Notes: a model not told the origin generated them from the sequence alone. A stretch of 64,000 nt of DNA from Mycobacterium lentiflavum (GCF_022374895.2 NZ_CP092423.2:1426001-1490000), one strand, 5' to 3'; positions 1 to 7,982 are shown, counted from the first letter of the stretch. Made by a program: numbers and translations.

Positions 1-710
1 CGAAACGCCATGACCGCCTGGATCACCTGGATCGACTTCAACAGGGTTTGCGTATCGGAGAATGCCTCCGCGCGATACCGCAGCATGGTCTTGAGGTCGT
101 AGGCCTCCGGGGCGCCAGGCATGACGCTTCCCCAGCACTGCGGCCGATCGATCGTCGCGTCCGTATCGCTCTTGCTTGGCCGATCCCAAGTTTGGCCGGC
201 CTCCAGGTTCTGGTCGTTGGTAAGGCTTTTCAGGGCATCCAGCTTCGGCAGCATCCTGATGACGTCATCCGGCGCCACCTTGGGTGACGGCGGTGGCTCG
301 GTGGTAGTGCTGGGGGTGGCCGTGATAGCCGGCGCCGCGGTCGGTTGGGGGCGCGAGACGGACAGCGTGGACAACGTGGCCCACCCGAGCAGCGCGACGA
401 CGGTCAGCGTGATGAACGCGTACGACAGGGACAACCCAACAAGTGCCCGGTCGCGTCCGAGCTCGCCGGTGCGCCGGATCTGCGCGAGGCCGAGATGTCC
501 GAGAAGTGCTCCGACGGGGGCAAACACGAACGCGAACACCAGCGACAACGTCGCGAAGGTGTTGACGGGCGGGGGCGGGGCCGGCGGCAAGAAGACCGGC
601 GGCCCGACCGGCGGCGGCGCGTACGGGACACGGCCCAGCGGGTCGTAGGTAAGGGACTCCGGGCTAACGGGGCTAAAGGGATTGTGTCCGAACGGATCCT
701 GAGGGTTCGT
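1..710 (-). CDS. DUF4190-type membrane protein with PknH-like sensor domain (partial)
   Basis: The gene runs off the left edge, so the C-terminus is missing. The visible protein starts with a Pro-rich cytosolic stretch (NPQDPFGHNPFSPVSPES), then two hydrophobic helices around residues 45-100 separated by a GHLGLAQIRRTGELGR loop, which is the DUF4190 pattern. A Thr/Pro-rich linker leads to an extracellular domain with LDALKSLTNDQNL and the motif RPQCWGSVMPGAPEAYD, typical of the PknH-like sensor domain of mycobacterial lipoproteins and kinases. It is probably an envelope-anchored protein of unknown ligand. The start is a problem: a strong AAGGAGG lies at 718-724, but no ATG, GTG or TTG occurs in frame between the upstream stop and the conserved N-terminus. 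The ACG at 708-710 is given as a placeholder start. Confidence 0.75.
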
Positions 711-780
711 CGCGGCCTCCTTAGTCTGGGATCCTGCCCAGACTGTAGTACCGGGACCTAGGCCATCGGTAGTTCTGCCG

Positions 781-954
781 TCAGCTGCGGCGCCACACCA
801 GCTCGGCCTTAACGATCAGGCCGTCGTCGACAACGGAGAATGGGCCGGCATAGCTCATATATCCAGCCGCCGCCGCGGCGAACTCGTCGTCGAGGGCGTT
901 GTGCGGATCGTCGCGATCGAAGGGCGTTCGATCGGCGCGCATCAGTCTCACCAT
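781..954 (-). pseudogene. Lipocalin-like domain remnant
   Basis: A 57-residue reading frame from ATG 954 contains RLMRADRTPFDRDD followed by AAGYMSYAGPFSV and ends in ELVWRRS. This matches the middle of the bacterial lipocalin-like domain family (pattern: RpdRp, a gap, then GYxaYAGxYxV), whose members are about 140-160 residues. Both the N-terminal strand set and the C-terminal part after the GYxxYAG motif are absent, and no ribosome binding site precedes the ATG. I read it as a decayed fragment rather than a working gene. A short real peptide cannot be excluded. Confidence 0.5.
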
Positions 955-985
955 GTGTCGACAACCTGGCCCGACCGGGCAGCAC

Positions 986-1010
986 GTTTGGTGGCTGTGT
1001 CGCTGGGTAG
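986..1010 (+). promoter_or_regulatory. SigF-like promoter of the HHE gene
   Basis: GTTT at 986-989 and GGGTAG at 1005-1010 are separated by 15 bases, matching the mycobacterial SigF consensus GTTT-N15 to 17-GGGTA. The predicted start of transcription lies about 50 bases before the HHE start codon. The match is by eye only. Confidence 0.55.
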
Positions 1011-1071
1011 CCGACTGGGAGCGCGCAACAGCCCGCGCGTGACAACCGGACTAATTCGGGAGGACATCACC

Positions 1072-1632
1072 ATGGCTGACAGTGCCATCGTGTCGCCCAC
1101 TGACGTGGTCGACTTTCTTTCCAGTCAGCACGAGCAGATCAAGTCGCTCTTCGCCAAAACGCTTGCAGCGAAGGGTGAAACACGTGAGCAGAATTTCGTC
1201 GATCTGCGGCGCTTGCTCGCCGTGCACGAAACCGTCGAGGAAGAAATCGTTCATCCTCGCGCCAAGCGAAAGATCGCCAACGGCGCCGCGGTGGTGGGGC
1301 AGCGGCTGGAGGAAGAGCACGATGCCAAGATCGTCCTGCAGCAGCTGGAGAAGCTCGACGTCGACAGCGAGGAATTCACCCGGCTGCTGACGGAGCTTCG
1401 TGACGCGGTCCTCGACCACGCCGAACACGAAGAGAGGGACGAGTTCGCCCGGCTGGGGGAGGAATTGAGCACCCACGAGCTTGAAACCATGGGCCGCGCC
1501 GCCAAGCTTGCGGAAGCGATAGCGCCGACTCGGCCGCACGCCGGAGTCGAGTCACAAATTGCCAATCTGGTCGCCGGCCCGTTCGCGGCGATGCTGGATC
1601 GGGCTCGCGACGCCATTATGGGCAAGGGCTGA
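1072..1632 (+). CDS. Hemerythrin HHE domain protein
   Basis: The protein has 186 residues. It carries the HHE cation-binding four-helix bundle: HEQIKSLF (first His), HETVEEEIVHP, EEEHDAKIVLQQLEKL and DHAEHEERDEF supply the His/Glu iron ligands in the expected order within residues 15-130. A C-terminal helix of about 55 residues with SQIANLVAGPFAAMLDRARD follows. Such proteins bind a di-iron centre and act in oxygen, NO or redox sensing and storage in the cytosol; the exact role here is unknown. The ATG at 1072 was chosen over longer upstream starts because GGGAGG sits 8 bases before it and the conserved domain begins just after it. A SigF-like promoter lies upstream, in keeping with a stress role. 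Confidence 0.88.
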   Translation: MADSAIVSPTDVVDFLSSQHEQIKSLFAKTLAAKGETREQNFVDLRRLLAVHETVEEEIVHPRAKRKIANGAAVVGQRLEEEHDAKIVLQQLEKLDVDSEEFTRLLTELRDAVLDHAEHEERDEFARLGEELSTHELETMGRAAKLAEAIAPTRPHAGVESQIANLVAGPFAAMLDRARDAIMGKG

Positions 1633-1668
1633 CCGTTCGGCCTGTTTTTCTCGTCGCTGGACACGATC

Positions 1669-1948
1669 ATGACCACAGCAACGGCGAGTGCCCGGTGATA
1701 CCTGCCCAAGCAGCGTTCACTTCGCTTGTTGGCAGCCGCGGCCGAAAGATGCGAGGGGTATGCACTTTTCGCACGACGGATCCATTCAGGAGCCCATCCG
1801 CACCGAGGTCGTCGCATCCCGGCCGTGGCTGCTCGCGTTCGGCCCGGCCGTCGTGGCGACCGTGCATCCGTCGGCTGTTCTCCGGGACTGCAGTGATCAC
1901 CATGACGTCGCCTACCGGGCGCGTTCGTTGACGACTGCGTTGCGCGCG
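1669..1948 (+). pseudogene. Decayed UdgX-type uracil-DNA glycosylase
   Basis: Pieces of a family 4/UdgX uracil-DNA glycosylase appear in order but broken. An ATG at 1669 reads MTTATASAR and meets an in-frame TGA at 1696; the same frame then continues with SLRLLAAAAERCEGYALF, matching the N-terminal segment around the first Fe-S cysteine. RRIH near 1778 resembles the UdgX-specific KRRIHK loop. After a frameshift the sequence reads RTEVVASRPWL, then jumps to GPAVVATVHPSAVLR, the C-terminal catalytic HPS motif. Only about 280 bp remain of about 630, so the central nucleotide-binding part is deleted. The order of motifs makes chance unlikely. Confidence 0.7.
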
Positions 1949-2014
1949 GGAAGCCGGTATGACCGCCGCAAGCTGACGCGGCGCTCGTCGTTGGGTGGAT
2001 CGGGGTGGTGAAAG

Positions 2015-3808
2015 TCAATTGTTCTTGTGCGGTAAGAACTCCTGGAACTTGGTTTTCAGGCCCTCCTTGACGAACCCGATGCGGTCCTCGTCGCCGGCCA
2101 GCACTGCGGCGGCGGTCGCCTTGAACTGTTCCCACGTGGCGTGTGGCGGGATCGGCGGCATGTCCGGGTCGGTGTACACGTCGAGCACGGTGGGGCGGTC
2201 GGCCGACAGGGCCTGACGCCAGGCGTTCGCGAGTTCTTCGGGATCCTTGATCGCCAACGCGTTGAGTCCGAGCCCGGACGCGAAGGCCGCAAAGTCGACA
2301 TCGGGAAGTACTTGGGATTCCGCGAATTTCGGAGCTCCGCCCATCGCACGCATTTCCCAGGTGACCTGGTTGAGGTCGTTGTTGTGCAGGACCGCCACGA
2401 TCAGACGCGGGTCCTCCCACTCCTGCCAGTACCGCTTGATCGTGATCAGCTCGGCCATGCCGTTCATCTGCATTGCGCCGTCGCCGGCGAATGCGATCAC
2501 AGGCCGTTGCGGGTGCGCGAATTTCGCGCCGATCGCATAGGGGACGCCGGGACCCATCGTCGCCAGGTTCCCGGAAAGTGACCCGCGAATATTTCCGCGG
2601 AACTTCAGATTTCGTGCGTACCAGTTGGCGGCCGAACCGGAATCCGCGGTCACGATCGCGTCGTCGGGCAGCTGCGGGGAAAGCTCGGCGAATAGCCTTA
2701 GCGGGTTGATCGGGTGGGCGCTGACGTGCGCCTCCTTGTCCATGGTTTCCCACCATCGCGACACGTTCTTTTCGATGCCTTCGCGCCAGGACCGGTCTTC
2801 CTTGCGCTTCAGCCGGGGAATCAGGGCCTGCAGTGCGGACTTTGCGTCGGCGACCACATTGACCTCATAGGGATAGCGCATTCCGATTAACCGGCCGTCG
2901 ACGTCGATCTGGACCGCCCGGCATTGCCCGAACTCCGGCATGAACTGGGTGTAGGGAAAGCTGGACCCCACGGTCAGCAGGGTGTCGCAGTCGCGCATCA
3001 ACTCGTAGCTGGGCCGTGTCCCGAGCAGGCCGATAGATCCTGTAACCCAGGGCAATTCGTCGGATAGTACGTCCTTGCCCAGGAGTGCCTTGGCCGCGCC
3101 GGCGCCGAGCAGCTCGGCGACCTCGGTGAGCTCAGCGCGGGCACCCCGCGCGCCGGTACCCACCAACATGGCAACTTTCGTGCCCGCGTTGAGTATCTCG
3201 GCCGCACGCGCGACCGCGGCGTCGTCGGCACAGATGGTCGGCCACTCGACACCAAGGCTGGACGGCACCATTTTGAAGGCGTGGGTAGGCGCCGAATACG
3301 GCAGCTCTTGGACATCGGCCGGGATGATCAGTGCGGTCGGGGTGCGCTGAGCTATCGCCACCCGGATGGCGCGGTCCAGCACATTAGGCAATTGTTCTGG
3401 GACGGTGACCATTTGGACGTAGTCACTGGCGACGTCTTTGAACAGGCTCAGCAGATCGACCTCTTGCTGGTATGACCCGCCCATGGCGCTTCGGTTGGTT
3501 TGTCCGACGATCGCCACCACCGGAACGTGGTCGAGCTTGGCGTCGTAGAGACCATTGAGCAAGTGGATCGCGCCGGGCCCCGAGGTGCCTATGCAGACCC
3601 CGACCCGTCCGGTGAACTTGGCGTAGCCGACCGCCTCGAAGGCACTCATCTCCTCGTGACGCGACTGAACGAACTTGGGTTCGTTGTCGGCGCGCCCCCA
3701 CGCGGCAAGGATTCCGTTGATGCCGTCGCCGGGATAGCCGAAAACATGTTGGACACCCCAGGCGCGCAGTCGCTCCAGCAGGTAGTCACTCACCTCTTGC
3801 TTGGACAT
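2015..3808 (-). CDS. Thiamine-diphosphate-dependent enzyme (pyruvate oxidase/acetolactate synthase-like)
   Basis: The protein has 597 residues and the three-domain architecture of the POX/AHAS family. The N-terminal PYR domain holds the catalytic Glu in SRHEEMSAFEA, the central domain is Rossmann-like, and the C-terminal PP domain has the diphosphate/Mg motif GDGAMQMNGMAE running to HNNDLN. It is cytosolic. Likely chemistry is decarboxylation of pyruvate or another 2-oxo acid; the true substrate is not shown by sequence. The ATG at 3808 follows GGAAGGAAACGA, a strong ribosome binding site, so the in-frame extension upstream is rejected. It stands alone on the minus strand, next to stress-type genes. 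Confidence 0.85.
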   Translation of the reverse strand: MSKQEVSDYLLERLRAWGVQHVFGYPGDGINGILAAWGRADNEPKFVQSRHEEMSAFEAVGYAKFTGRVGVCIGTSGPGAIHLLNGLYDAKLDHVPVVAIVGQTNRSAMGGSYQQEVDLLSLFKDVASDYVQMVTVPEQLPNVLDRAIRVAIAQRTPTALIIPADVQELPYSAPTHAFKMVPSSLGVEWPTICADDAAVARAAEILNAGTKVAMLVGTGARGARAELTEVAELLGAGAAKALLGKDVLSDELPWVTGSIGLLGTRPSYELMRDCDTLLTVGSSFPYTQFMPEFGQCRAVQIDVDGRLIGMRYPYEVNVVADAKSALQALIPRLKRKEDRSWREGIEKNVSRWWETMDKEAHVSAHPINPLRLFAELSPQLPDDAIVTADSGSAANWYARNLKFRGNIRGSLSGNLATMGPGVPYAIGAKFAHPQRPVIAFAGDGAMQMNGMAELITIKRYWQEWEDPRLIVAVLHNNDLNQVTWEMRAMGGAPKFAESQVLPDVDFAAFASGLGLNALAIKDPEELANAWRQALSADRPTVLDVYTDPDMPPIPPHATWEQFKATAAAVLAGDEDRIGFVKEGLKTKFQEFLPHKNN

Positions 3809-4309
3809 TCGTTTCCTTCCTAGAGGCAACAGTTCGATACCATCACTGCACCCGCCGCAGCCAACTCCGGCCGTCACCGTGAGCGCGGCGGCGTGGCACG
3901 CCGCCGAGAAACGCCCTGGTGTGACAAGCCCGCAGCCGACGGCTTCGACGCCTCACCCGGTCGCAAATGCCGTGGGCGCCGAAGTCGTGAGCGTCGTGGT
4001 ACCCGCAATGGTTCCGGTTATGCGTAGTTGCAACCTGTGACTGTCGCAAAATCGGTCAGGCGAGGACTCTGGATTCCAGTGACCGGGCGGGAGTCTGACC
4101 GAGAGCCGCGCCGTAGCAGCCGTTGACCAGGCGAGACTGCGTGGGATTGCGGGTACCCGTTTTAGGCGGCCGCATCGAGGGAAGCCCTTATATGCGAACG
4201 AATTGATCGACGTGGCAGGCGATTTGTCTACGCCGGTCGCAGCTCAGAGTCGACCAATCCGGTTCGCGGTCAGACGATCGCAAGGTCAACAACCAGAGGG
4301 AGATCGAGC
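3809..4309. other. Intergenic region without a supported gene
   Basis: About 500 bases lie between the divergent thiamine-diphosphate enzyme and the csbD-like gene. No reading frame on either strand has a ribosome binding site or recognisable protein motif. A GTTT at 4159 with GGGAAG at 4179, spaced by 16, is a weak SigF-like candidate for the csbD-like gene. Confidence 0.4.
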
Positions 4310-4546
4310 ATGGGTGAGCAGAACAGCGGCGCGGAAGAGGGCATCAAGGGAGCCGTCGAGGGCATAAAGGGGAAGGCCAAAGAGGTCGGCGGATCGCTGA
4401 TCGGCCGTGACGACGTCGTGGAAGAGGGCAAGGCCCAGCAGGACAAGGCCGATGCACAGCGCGACGCCGCGAAGAAGGAAGCCGAAGCCGAGGCTGCGCG
4501 TGGTGGTGCGAAAGCAGCCGAAGAGCGCCAGAAATCGCATCAGTAA
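4310..4546 (+). CDS. CsbD family stress protein
   Basis: A 78-residue, highly charged, Ala/Lys/Glu-rich soluble protein. The core EGIKGKAKEVGGSLIGRDDVVEEGKAQQDKAD, interrupted here only for naming, is the CsbD signature (helical, GKxKExxGxxxgdxxxxxeGxxqq). The second half is a long amphipathic helix ending in ERQKSHQ. CsbD-like proteins are general-stress proteins of unknown biochemical function. ATG at 4310 follows AGAGGGAGATCGAGC. A strong hairpin sits 17 bases after the stop, so it is probably monocistronic. Confidence 0.87.
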   Translation: MGEQNSGAEEGIKGAVEGIKGKAKEVGGSLIGRDDVVEEGKAQQDKADAQRDAAKKEAEAEAARGGAKAAEERQKSHQ

Positions 4547-4562
4547 CTTTCGAGGTGTGCAT

Positions 4563-4590
4563 GGGGCCGGCCCGCTGTTGTGCCGGCCCC
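4563..4590 (+). terminator. Hairpin terminator after the csbD-like gene
   Basis: GGGGCCGGC (4563-4571) pairs perfectly with GCCGGCCCC (4582-4590) around a 10-base loop and is followed by TTCTGC. There is no long T run, as is usual in mycobacteria. Confidence 0.65.
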
Positions 4591-4668
4591 TTCTGCTGCC
4601 GCAAGGTTTCAAACCCAGACGACAGTTATTCCTGCAGGGACCGCGGACATCCCACCCGCGGTGGGACA

Positions 4669-4845
4669 GTGAGGTTGCAGATCGTGGACCCCGTTGGCCG
4701 CGTATCGCGCATTGTCGCGTTTTTGCGAGTCGGCTACCCCCGCCGCGCGGAGGTATGTGGCTACCGCTGCGGGTCCACCCCGTCGCCCACGGTGCGGCCG
4801 TGCTGGATGATGAACGTCGCCACGCGCATAGGGCTTTTGGCTTTC
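4669..4845 (+). pseudogene. Decayed DUF3349 small protein gene
   Basis: From GTG 4669 the frame reads RVSRIVAFLRVGYPR, close to the DUF3349 N-terminal motif (IVxFLRaGYPxG). The expected next motif, YVPLLALLxRRLTDDEVxxVA, can only be pieced together in other frames: WLPL near 4758 and LDDE followed after a one-base shift by VATRI near 4803-4830. DUF3349 proteins are about 100 residues and end soon after that helix. At least two frameshifts are needed, so this is called a pseudogene. The match rests on short motifs. Confidence 0.45.
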
Positions 4846-4854
4846 GATTTCCCG

Positions 4855-5481
4855 CTAGTAGGCTCCGGGGACCTTTTCGCGCGCAGCCACCGAGCGGCCG
4901 TCGCCGGTGTCGAAGACCTCGATGATGACGTCGCGGTCCTGGTAACGGCCCAGCGATGTCAGGCCTGGGGTGCGCGCAATGATGTCGTGGGCCGCGTCAC
5001 CGGTGAGCGGATAGTCGGCCACGGGGTGGCGCCAGTGTGCGGCAACAACATTCGCGCCGGCTTGTAGCCGAGTGCATCCCCGGGCCAACACCGCGGCGAG
5101 GGTCTGCGCCTCGAGGTAGTACGCGATTTCGCTGAGCACGAGCAGATCGAAGGGGCCGGACGGCCACGAAACATCGATCGAAGACTGGCTCAGCGTCACC
5201 CGATCCCGGCAGCCGGCTTGCCGCAGCCGCATGTCGGCGCTACGCACCGCCGCGTCGACCACATCCACTGCGGTCACGCGATCACAACGCTGCGCCAGCT
5301 GCGCGGTCAGGGTGCCGATCGAACAGCCGGGCTCGAACGCATGCCGATAGTGGCGATTGGGCAGCATGGCCAACGTGATTTGGTATTTGCGCTGCTCGTA
5401 CCATCGCGTCGACAACTGCCATGGGTCGTCGCCGTCGGCATACATCTGGTCGAAATAGGCGTCGGGTAATCGTGCGCTCAG
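4855..5481 (-). CDS. NodS-like SAM-dependent methyltransferase
   Basis: About 208 residues with the NodS/class I methyltransferase pattern: SARLPDAYFDQMYADGDDPW at the N-terminus, SAM-binding motif I FEPGCSIGTLT, acidic post-I VTAVDVVDAAV, and motif LLVLSEIAYYLEA. NodS proteins N-methylate the freed amine of a chitooligosaccharide backbone; the substrate here is unknown. It is the last gene of a four-gene cluster after the PIG-L deacetylase. No ATG, GTG or TTG lies near the conserved N-terminus. The best start is CTG 5481, whose CTGA overlaps the PIG-L stop exactly like the ATGA and GTGA junctions elsewhere in the window, with GGGAGAGG upstream. ATG 5445 would cut conserved residues and ATG 5580 would overlap PIG-L by about 100 bases. 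Confidence 0.78.
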   Translation of the reverse strand: MSARLPDAYFDQMYADGDDPWQLSTRWYEQRKYQITLAMLPNRHYRHAFEPGCSIGTLTAQLAQRCDRVTAVDVVDAAVRSADMRLRQAGCRDRVTLSQSSIDVSWPSGPFDLLVLSEIAYYLEAQTLAAVLARGCTRLQAGANVVAAHWRHPVADYPLTGDAAHDIIARTPGLTSLGRYQDRDVIIEVFDTGDGRSVAAREKVPGAY

Positions 5482-6248
5482 CGGAACGTCACCTCTCCCA
5501 CTGCCATCAGCCGCGGCAGTACGTAGGTCGGCAGCACCGGCGGTGAGTCGGCGCTCGACTCGAATTGGCTGCGAAAGCATTGCGCGGCAAGGCGTTTGCG
5601 CAGAACTGCCCAATCTGCCGCGGGTAATGAATGGGCGCGATCCCAGGGCACCGCAGGATCGCGGGGAGTGGCCCAATGCCACATCCAAATGGGGTACTCC
5701 AACAGCACGGCGTCGGTGCGTGCGCAGGCCGTGGCGGCGGCGCGTCCGGCCGCCTCGTGATCGGGATGTCCGTCACCTCTCCAGGTGGCGGCGCACCAGG
5801 GTCGCACGTCGGAACGGTCGAGGATCTCGGCGAGCACATCGGTGAGCTTGTCCTCGTAGTCGGTCAGCTGCCCGTCCGGCAAGCCCAACGACACCGGGCT
5901 GGGAGCTCTCAAAATGCCTGTTGCTCTGCGCAATTCGTGCTGGCGCGTGGCCGCCATACGGGTCCGGTCCAGTGGCGTCGCCCCGGGCTGGGCCGCACCG
6001 CCGTCACTGACGCACACGACCAGGACGTCGACACCCGATGCGGCCAGCTGGGCGATCGTGGCCCCCAGGCCGAGTGTCTCGTCGTCGGGGTGGGGTGCGA
6101 CGACGACGAGGCCCGGGCAGTCGGTGAGATCCAGCGGCGGCAGGGGATCGTCGTTGAGGGCGGCCAGCCATACCGGCGCCGGTGTCCCGCTGTGGGTTAG
6201 CGGCTTGGCCGCAAACCTGGCACAGTTGCTAGTCGATAGCGTTTCCAC
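5478..6248 (-). CDS. PIG-L family N-acetyl-sugar deacetylase
   Basis: 256 residues. The zinc motif PHPDDETLG (about residue 53) and the later DGHPDHEAAG are the two diagnostic blocks of the LmbE/PIG-L fold; the Asp after HP acts as general base in the family. These zinc enzymes remove acetyl groups from GlcNAc-type sugars (MshB, Mca, GlcNAc-PI deacetylase relatives). No signal peptide, so cytosolic. GTG 6248 starts 7 bases after the stop of the acyl-CoA-dehydrogenase-like gene, behind GAGGG, and was chosen over an in-frame start inside that gene. Placed between a glycosyltransferase and a methyltransferase, it probably deacetylates their shared glycan intermediate. Confidence 0.85.
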   Translation of the reverse strand: METLSTSNCARFAAKPLTHSGTPAPVWLAALNDDPLPPLDLTDCPGLVVVAPHPDDETLGLGATIAQLAASGVDVLVVCVSDGGAAQPGATPLDRTRMAATRQHELRRATGILRAPSPVSLGLPDGQLTDYEDKLTDVLAEILDRSDVRPWCAATWRGDGHPDHEAAGRAAATACARTDAVLLEYPIWMWHWATPRDPAVPWDRAHSLPAADWAVLRKRLAAQCFRSQFESSADSPPVLPTYVLPRLMAVGEVTFR

Positions 6249-6255
6249 GTCGCCC

Positions 6256-7197
6256 TCAGCGCCGCTGGCCCGCAAGCCCCCCGAGCGCGGCCAGATCCCG
6301 CTCGGCATGGCTCTGCCGGATGTAGATACTCAAGTCGGCCACCCGCTGGGCATGGCGGCCGTCCTGGCACAGGGGACCGGGTCCCAACGCGCGGCCGGTG
6401 CGGGTGATCGCCTCGTCGGCGGCGTGTTCGACGACCGCCCGTACCCGGCGCGCAAGCAGCTCGGCGGTGCCCGACCGGTCAAACGGGTCGGCATCAACCT
6501 GAGCTGCCGCGGTGCTCAGCATCGCCTCGCCGGCTGCGACCGCGGCGTCGACCGCGCCCAGGTGCGCCAGTGAATATGCGTCCGCGGATTCGCTTGCAGC
6601 GCAGCGATATAACGGCTCGGCAACCCTGCGCGCACCGCCGAGCCAGCACGCGGCCACGCCGATGGCGCCGTGCCAAAATCCGGGCCGGCTGAGATAGTCA
6701 CCGGGATCGCCGATTGCGACGGCTTGAGCATTGGTGAACTGCACTGGCCGGGTGTCGCTTCCGGCCATCCCGGCGTTCCACCACGTGGACGGCAACGCCT
6801 TGACTGCGGGGTCGACGACCGCGACCGCAAAGAGACCACGCTGGCCATCGTCCAGCCGGGCGGTCACCAAGGCATGGGTGCAGAATCCGGCCCCCGAGCA
6901 CCACACCTTGGTGCCGTTGAGGGTGAACGCCCCCTTGATGTCGGTGGCCGTCACCACCGCATCGGGCGATTCGGCCGCCCATACCCCCCACAACTGACCG
7001 AGTTCTGGTGGCTTGCCGCCTAATTCGTCGAGGATGGCGACGGCATCGACGTGGGCCTCGACAATTCTGGCCGCCACGACGTCTTCTTCGGCCAGTAGGG
7101 CCAGACGTTGCCAGCGTTCCAACGTACGTCCCGACGCGGGCAGCGGTAGTTCGAGCCGTCCGGTCTCCAGCCAGTGCTTGATCAAACCCGCCGTCAC
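6256..7197 (-). CDS. Acyl-CoA-dehydrogenase-like protein
   Basis: 313 residues, shorter than the usual 380-400 of acyl-CoA dehydrogenases. The middle domain is visible as AFTLNGTKVWCSGAGFCTHALVTAR and the strand WWNAGMAGSDTRPVQF, and an all-helical C-terminal FAD/acyl-binding region follows (GAIGVAACWLGGARRVAEPLYR). The N-terminal helical domain is trimmed. I do not see a clear catalytic Glu in the standard place, so activity is uncertain. It might alter an acyl chain or act as a flavoprotein oxidase on the cluster's product. GTG 7197 overlaps the glycosyltransferase stop as GTGA, showing translational coupling. Confidence 0.75.
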   Translation of the reverse strand: MTAGLIKHWLETGRLELPLPASGRTLERWQRLALLAEEDVVAARIVEAHVDAVAILDELGGKPPELGQLWGVWAAESPDAVVTATDIKGAFTLNGTKVWCSGAGFCTHALVTARLDDGQRGLFAVAVVDPAVKALPSTWWNAGMAGSDTRPVQFTNAQAVAIGDPGDYLSRPGFWHGAIGVAACWLGGARRVAEPLYRCAASESADAYSLAHLGAVDAAVAAGEAMLSTAAAQVDADPFDRSGTAELLARRVRAVVEHAADEAITRTGRALGPGPLCQDGRHAQRVADLSIYIRQSHAERDLAALGGLAGQRR

Positions 7198-7910
7198 CCG
7201 TGATCACCCGCCGCCGTTTTCCCCAATTGTCTTAAGTCGTAGGCGAATCCGCGCGGCGCTCGAGCCCGGGTTCGCGCCGAGGTGACGACCGACAAATCGG
7301 CATCGCGATGAATGCGATAGCCGGCAGCCTCGAATCGCTCGACCAGGTCGACGTCCTCCCCAAAGGACAGCGCGCGAAAGCCGCCGACCCGCCAGTACGC
7401 GCGGGCACTGAAACCCATGTTGGCGCCGTGAACATGGTCGTGCTGGCCGTTCTGATCAGTCTCGTAGGCTTGCGCATGCCGCCGCGCGACGTCGGGCGAA
7501 TGCTGGCGCCAGTCGGTGACACGCACGACGCCCAGAACCATGTCCGCGCCGAGTTCGAGCTGATGGATCAGCCACCCCGGGTCGACTCGGCTATCCGCGT
7601 CGGTGGTGGCGTACCAGCACTCGTCGTCGTCGCCAGACAGCGAGCGGCCATAGCCGAAACCAGCCGCCCGCGCGGCGCCCACGTTGTGGGCGTCGACGCT
7701 CACAAAGTGCACATCGGGCCCGTACTCGCCGGCCAGCTTCGCACTGTCGTCGTTGCTGGCGTCCAGAACCACGACTGTCGAGACCGGAACCGGTACGCAC
7801 AACGCACTGGTCAGCACCGCACGCAGACACGCCGGGAGGCGCGCCCTTTCGTTGTGAGCGGGGACCACCACGACGACCCGGTCGTAGACGCGCAGCGATG
7901 GCACGGACAT
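7194..7910 (-). CDS. Family 2 glycosyltransferase
   Basis: 238 residues from ATG 7910. The GT-A fold is clear: VVVVVPAHNERARLPACL nucleotide-binding strand at the N-terminus, TTDADSRVDPGWL with the DxD-like metal motif near residue 105, GANMGFSARAYWRVGGF acceptor region, and FGEDVDLVERFEAAGY carrying the ED catalytic-base motif. No membrane helices, so a soluble or peripheral enzyme. It is the first gene of the GT2/ACAD/PIG-L/NodS-like cluster, all four transcribed leftward with overlaps or gaps under 10 bases. A TTG at 7928 is an alternative start; ATG 7910 lies right before the conserved core. Confidence 0.85.
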   Translation of the reverse strand: MSVPSLRVYDRVVVVVPAHNERARLPACLRAVLTSALCVPVPVSTVVVLDASNDDSAKLAGEYGPDVHFVSVDAHNVGAARAAGFGYGRSLSGDDDECWYATTDADSRVDPGWLIHQLELGADMVLGVVRVTDWRQHSPDVARRHAQAYETDQNGQHDHVHGANMGFSARAYWRVGGFRALSFGEDVDLVERFEAAGYRIHRDADLSVVTSARTRARAPRGFAYDLRQLGKTAAGDHG

Positions 7911-7982
7911 ACCCAAACGATTGCCCAATTCACCAGTGTTTAAACAGATGACAAACGGGTGGGCCGGGTATCACCCAGTCAC

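Noticed and set aside
3999..4013. GGGTAC on the minus strand as a SigF -10 for the thiamine-diphosphate enzyme
   Set aside because: No GTTT at the right distance.
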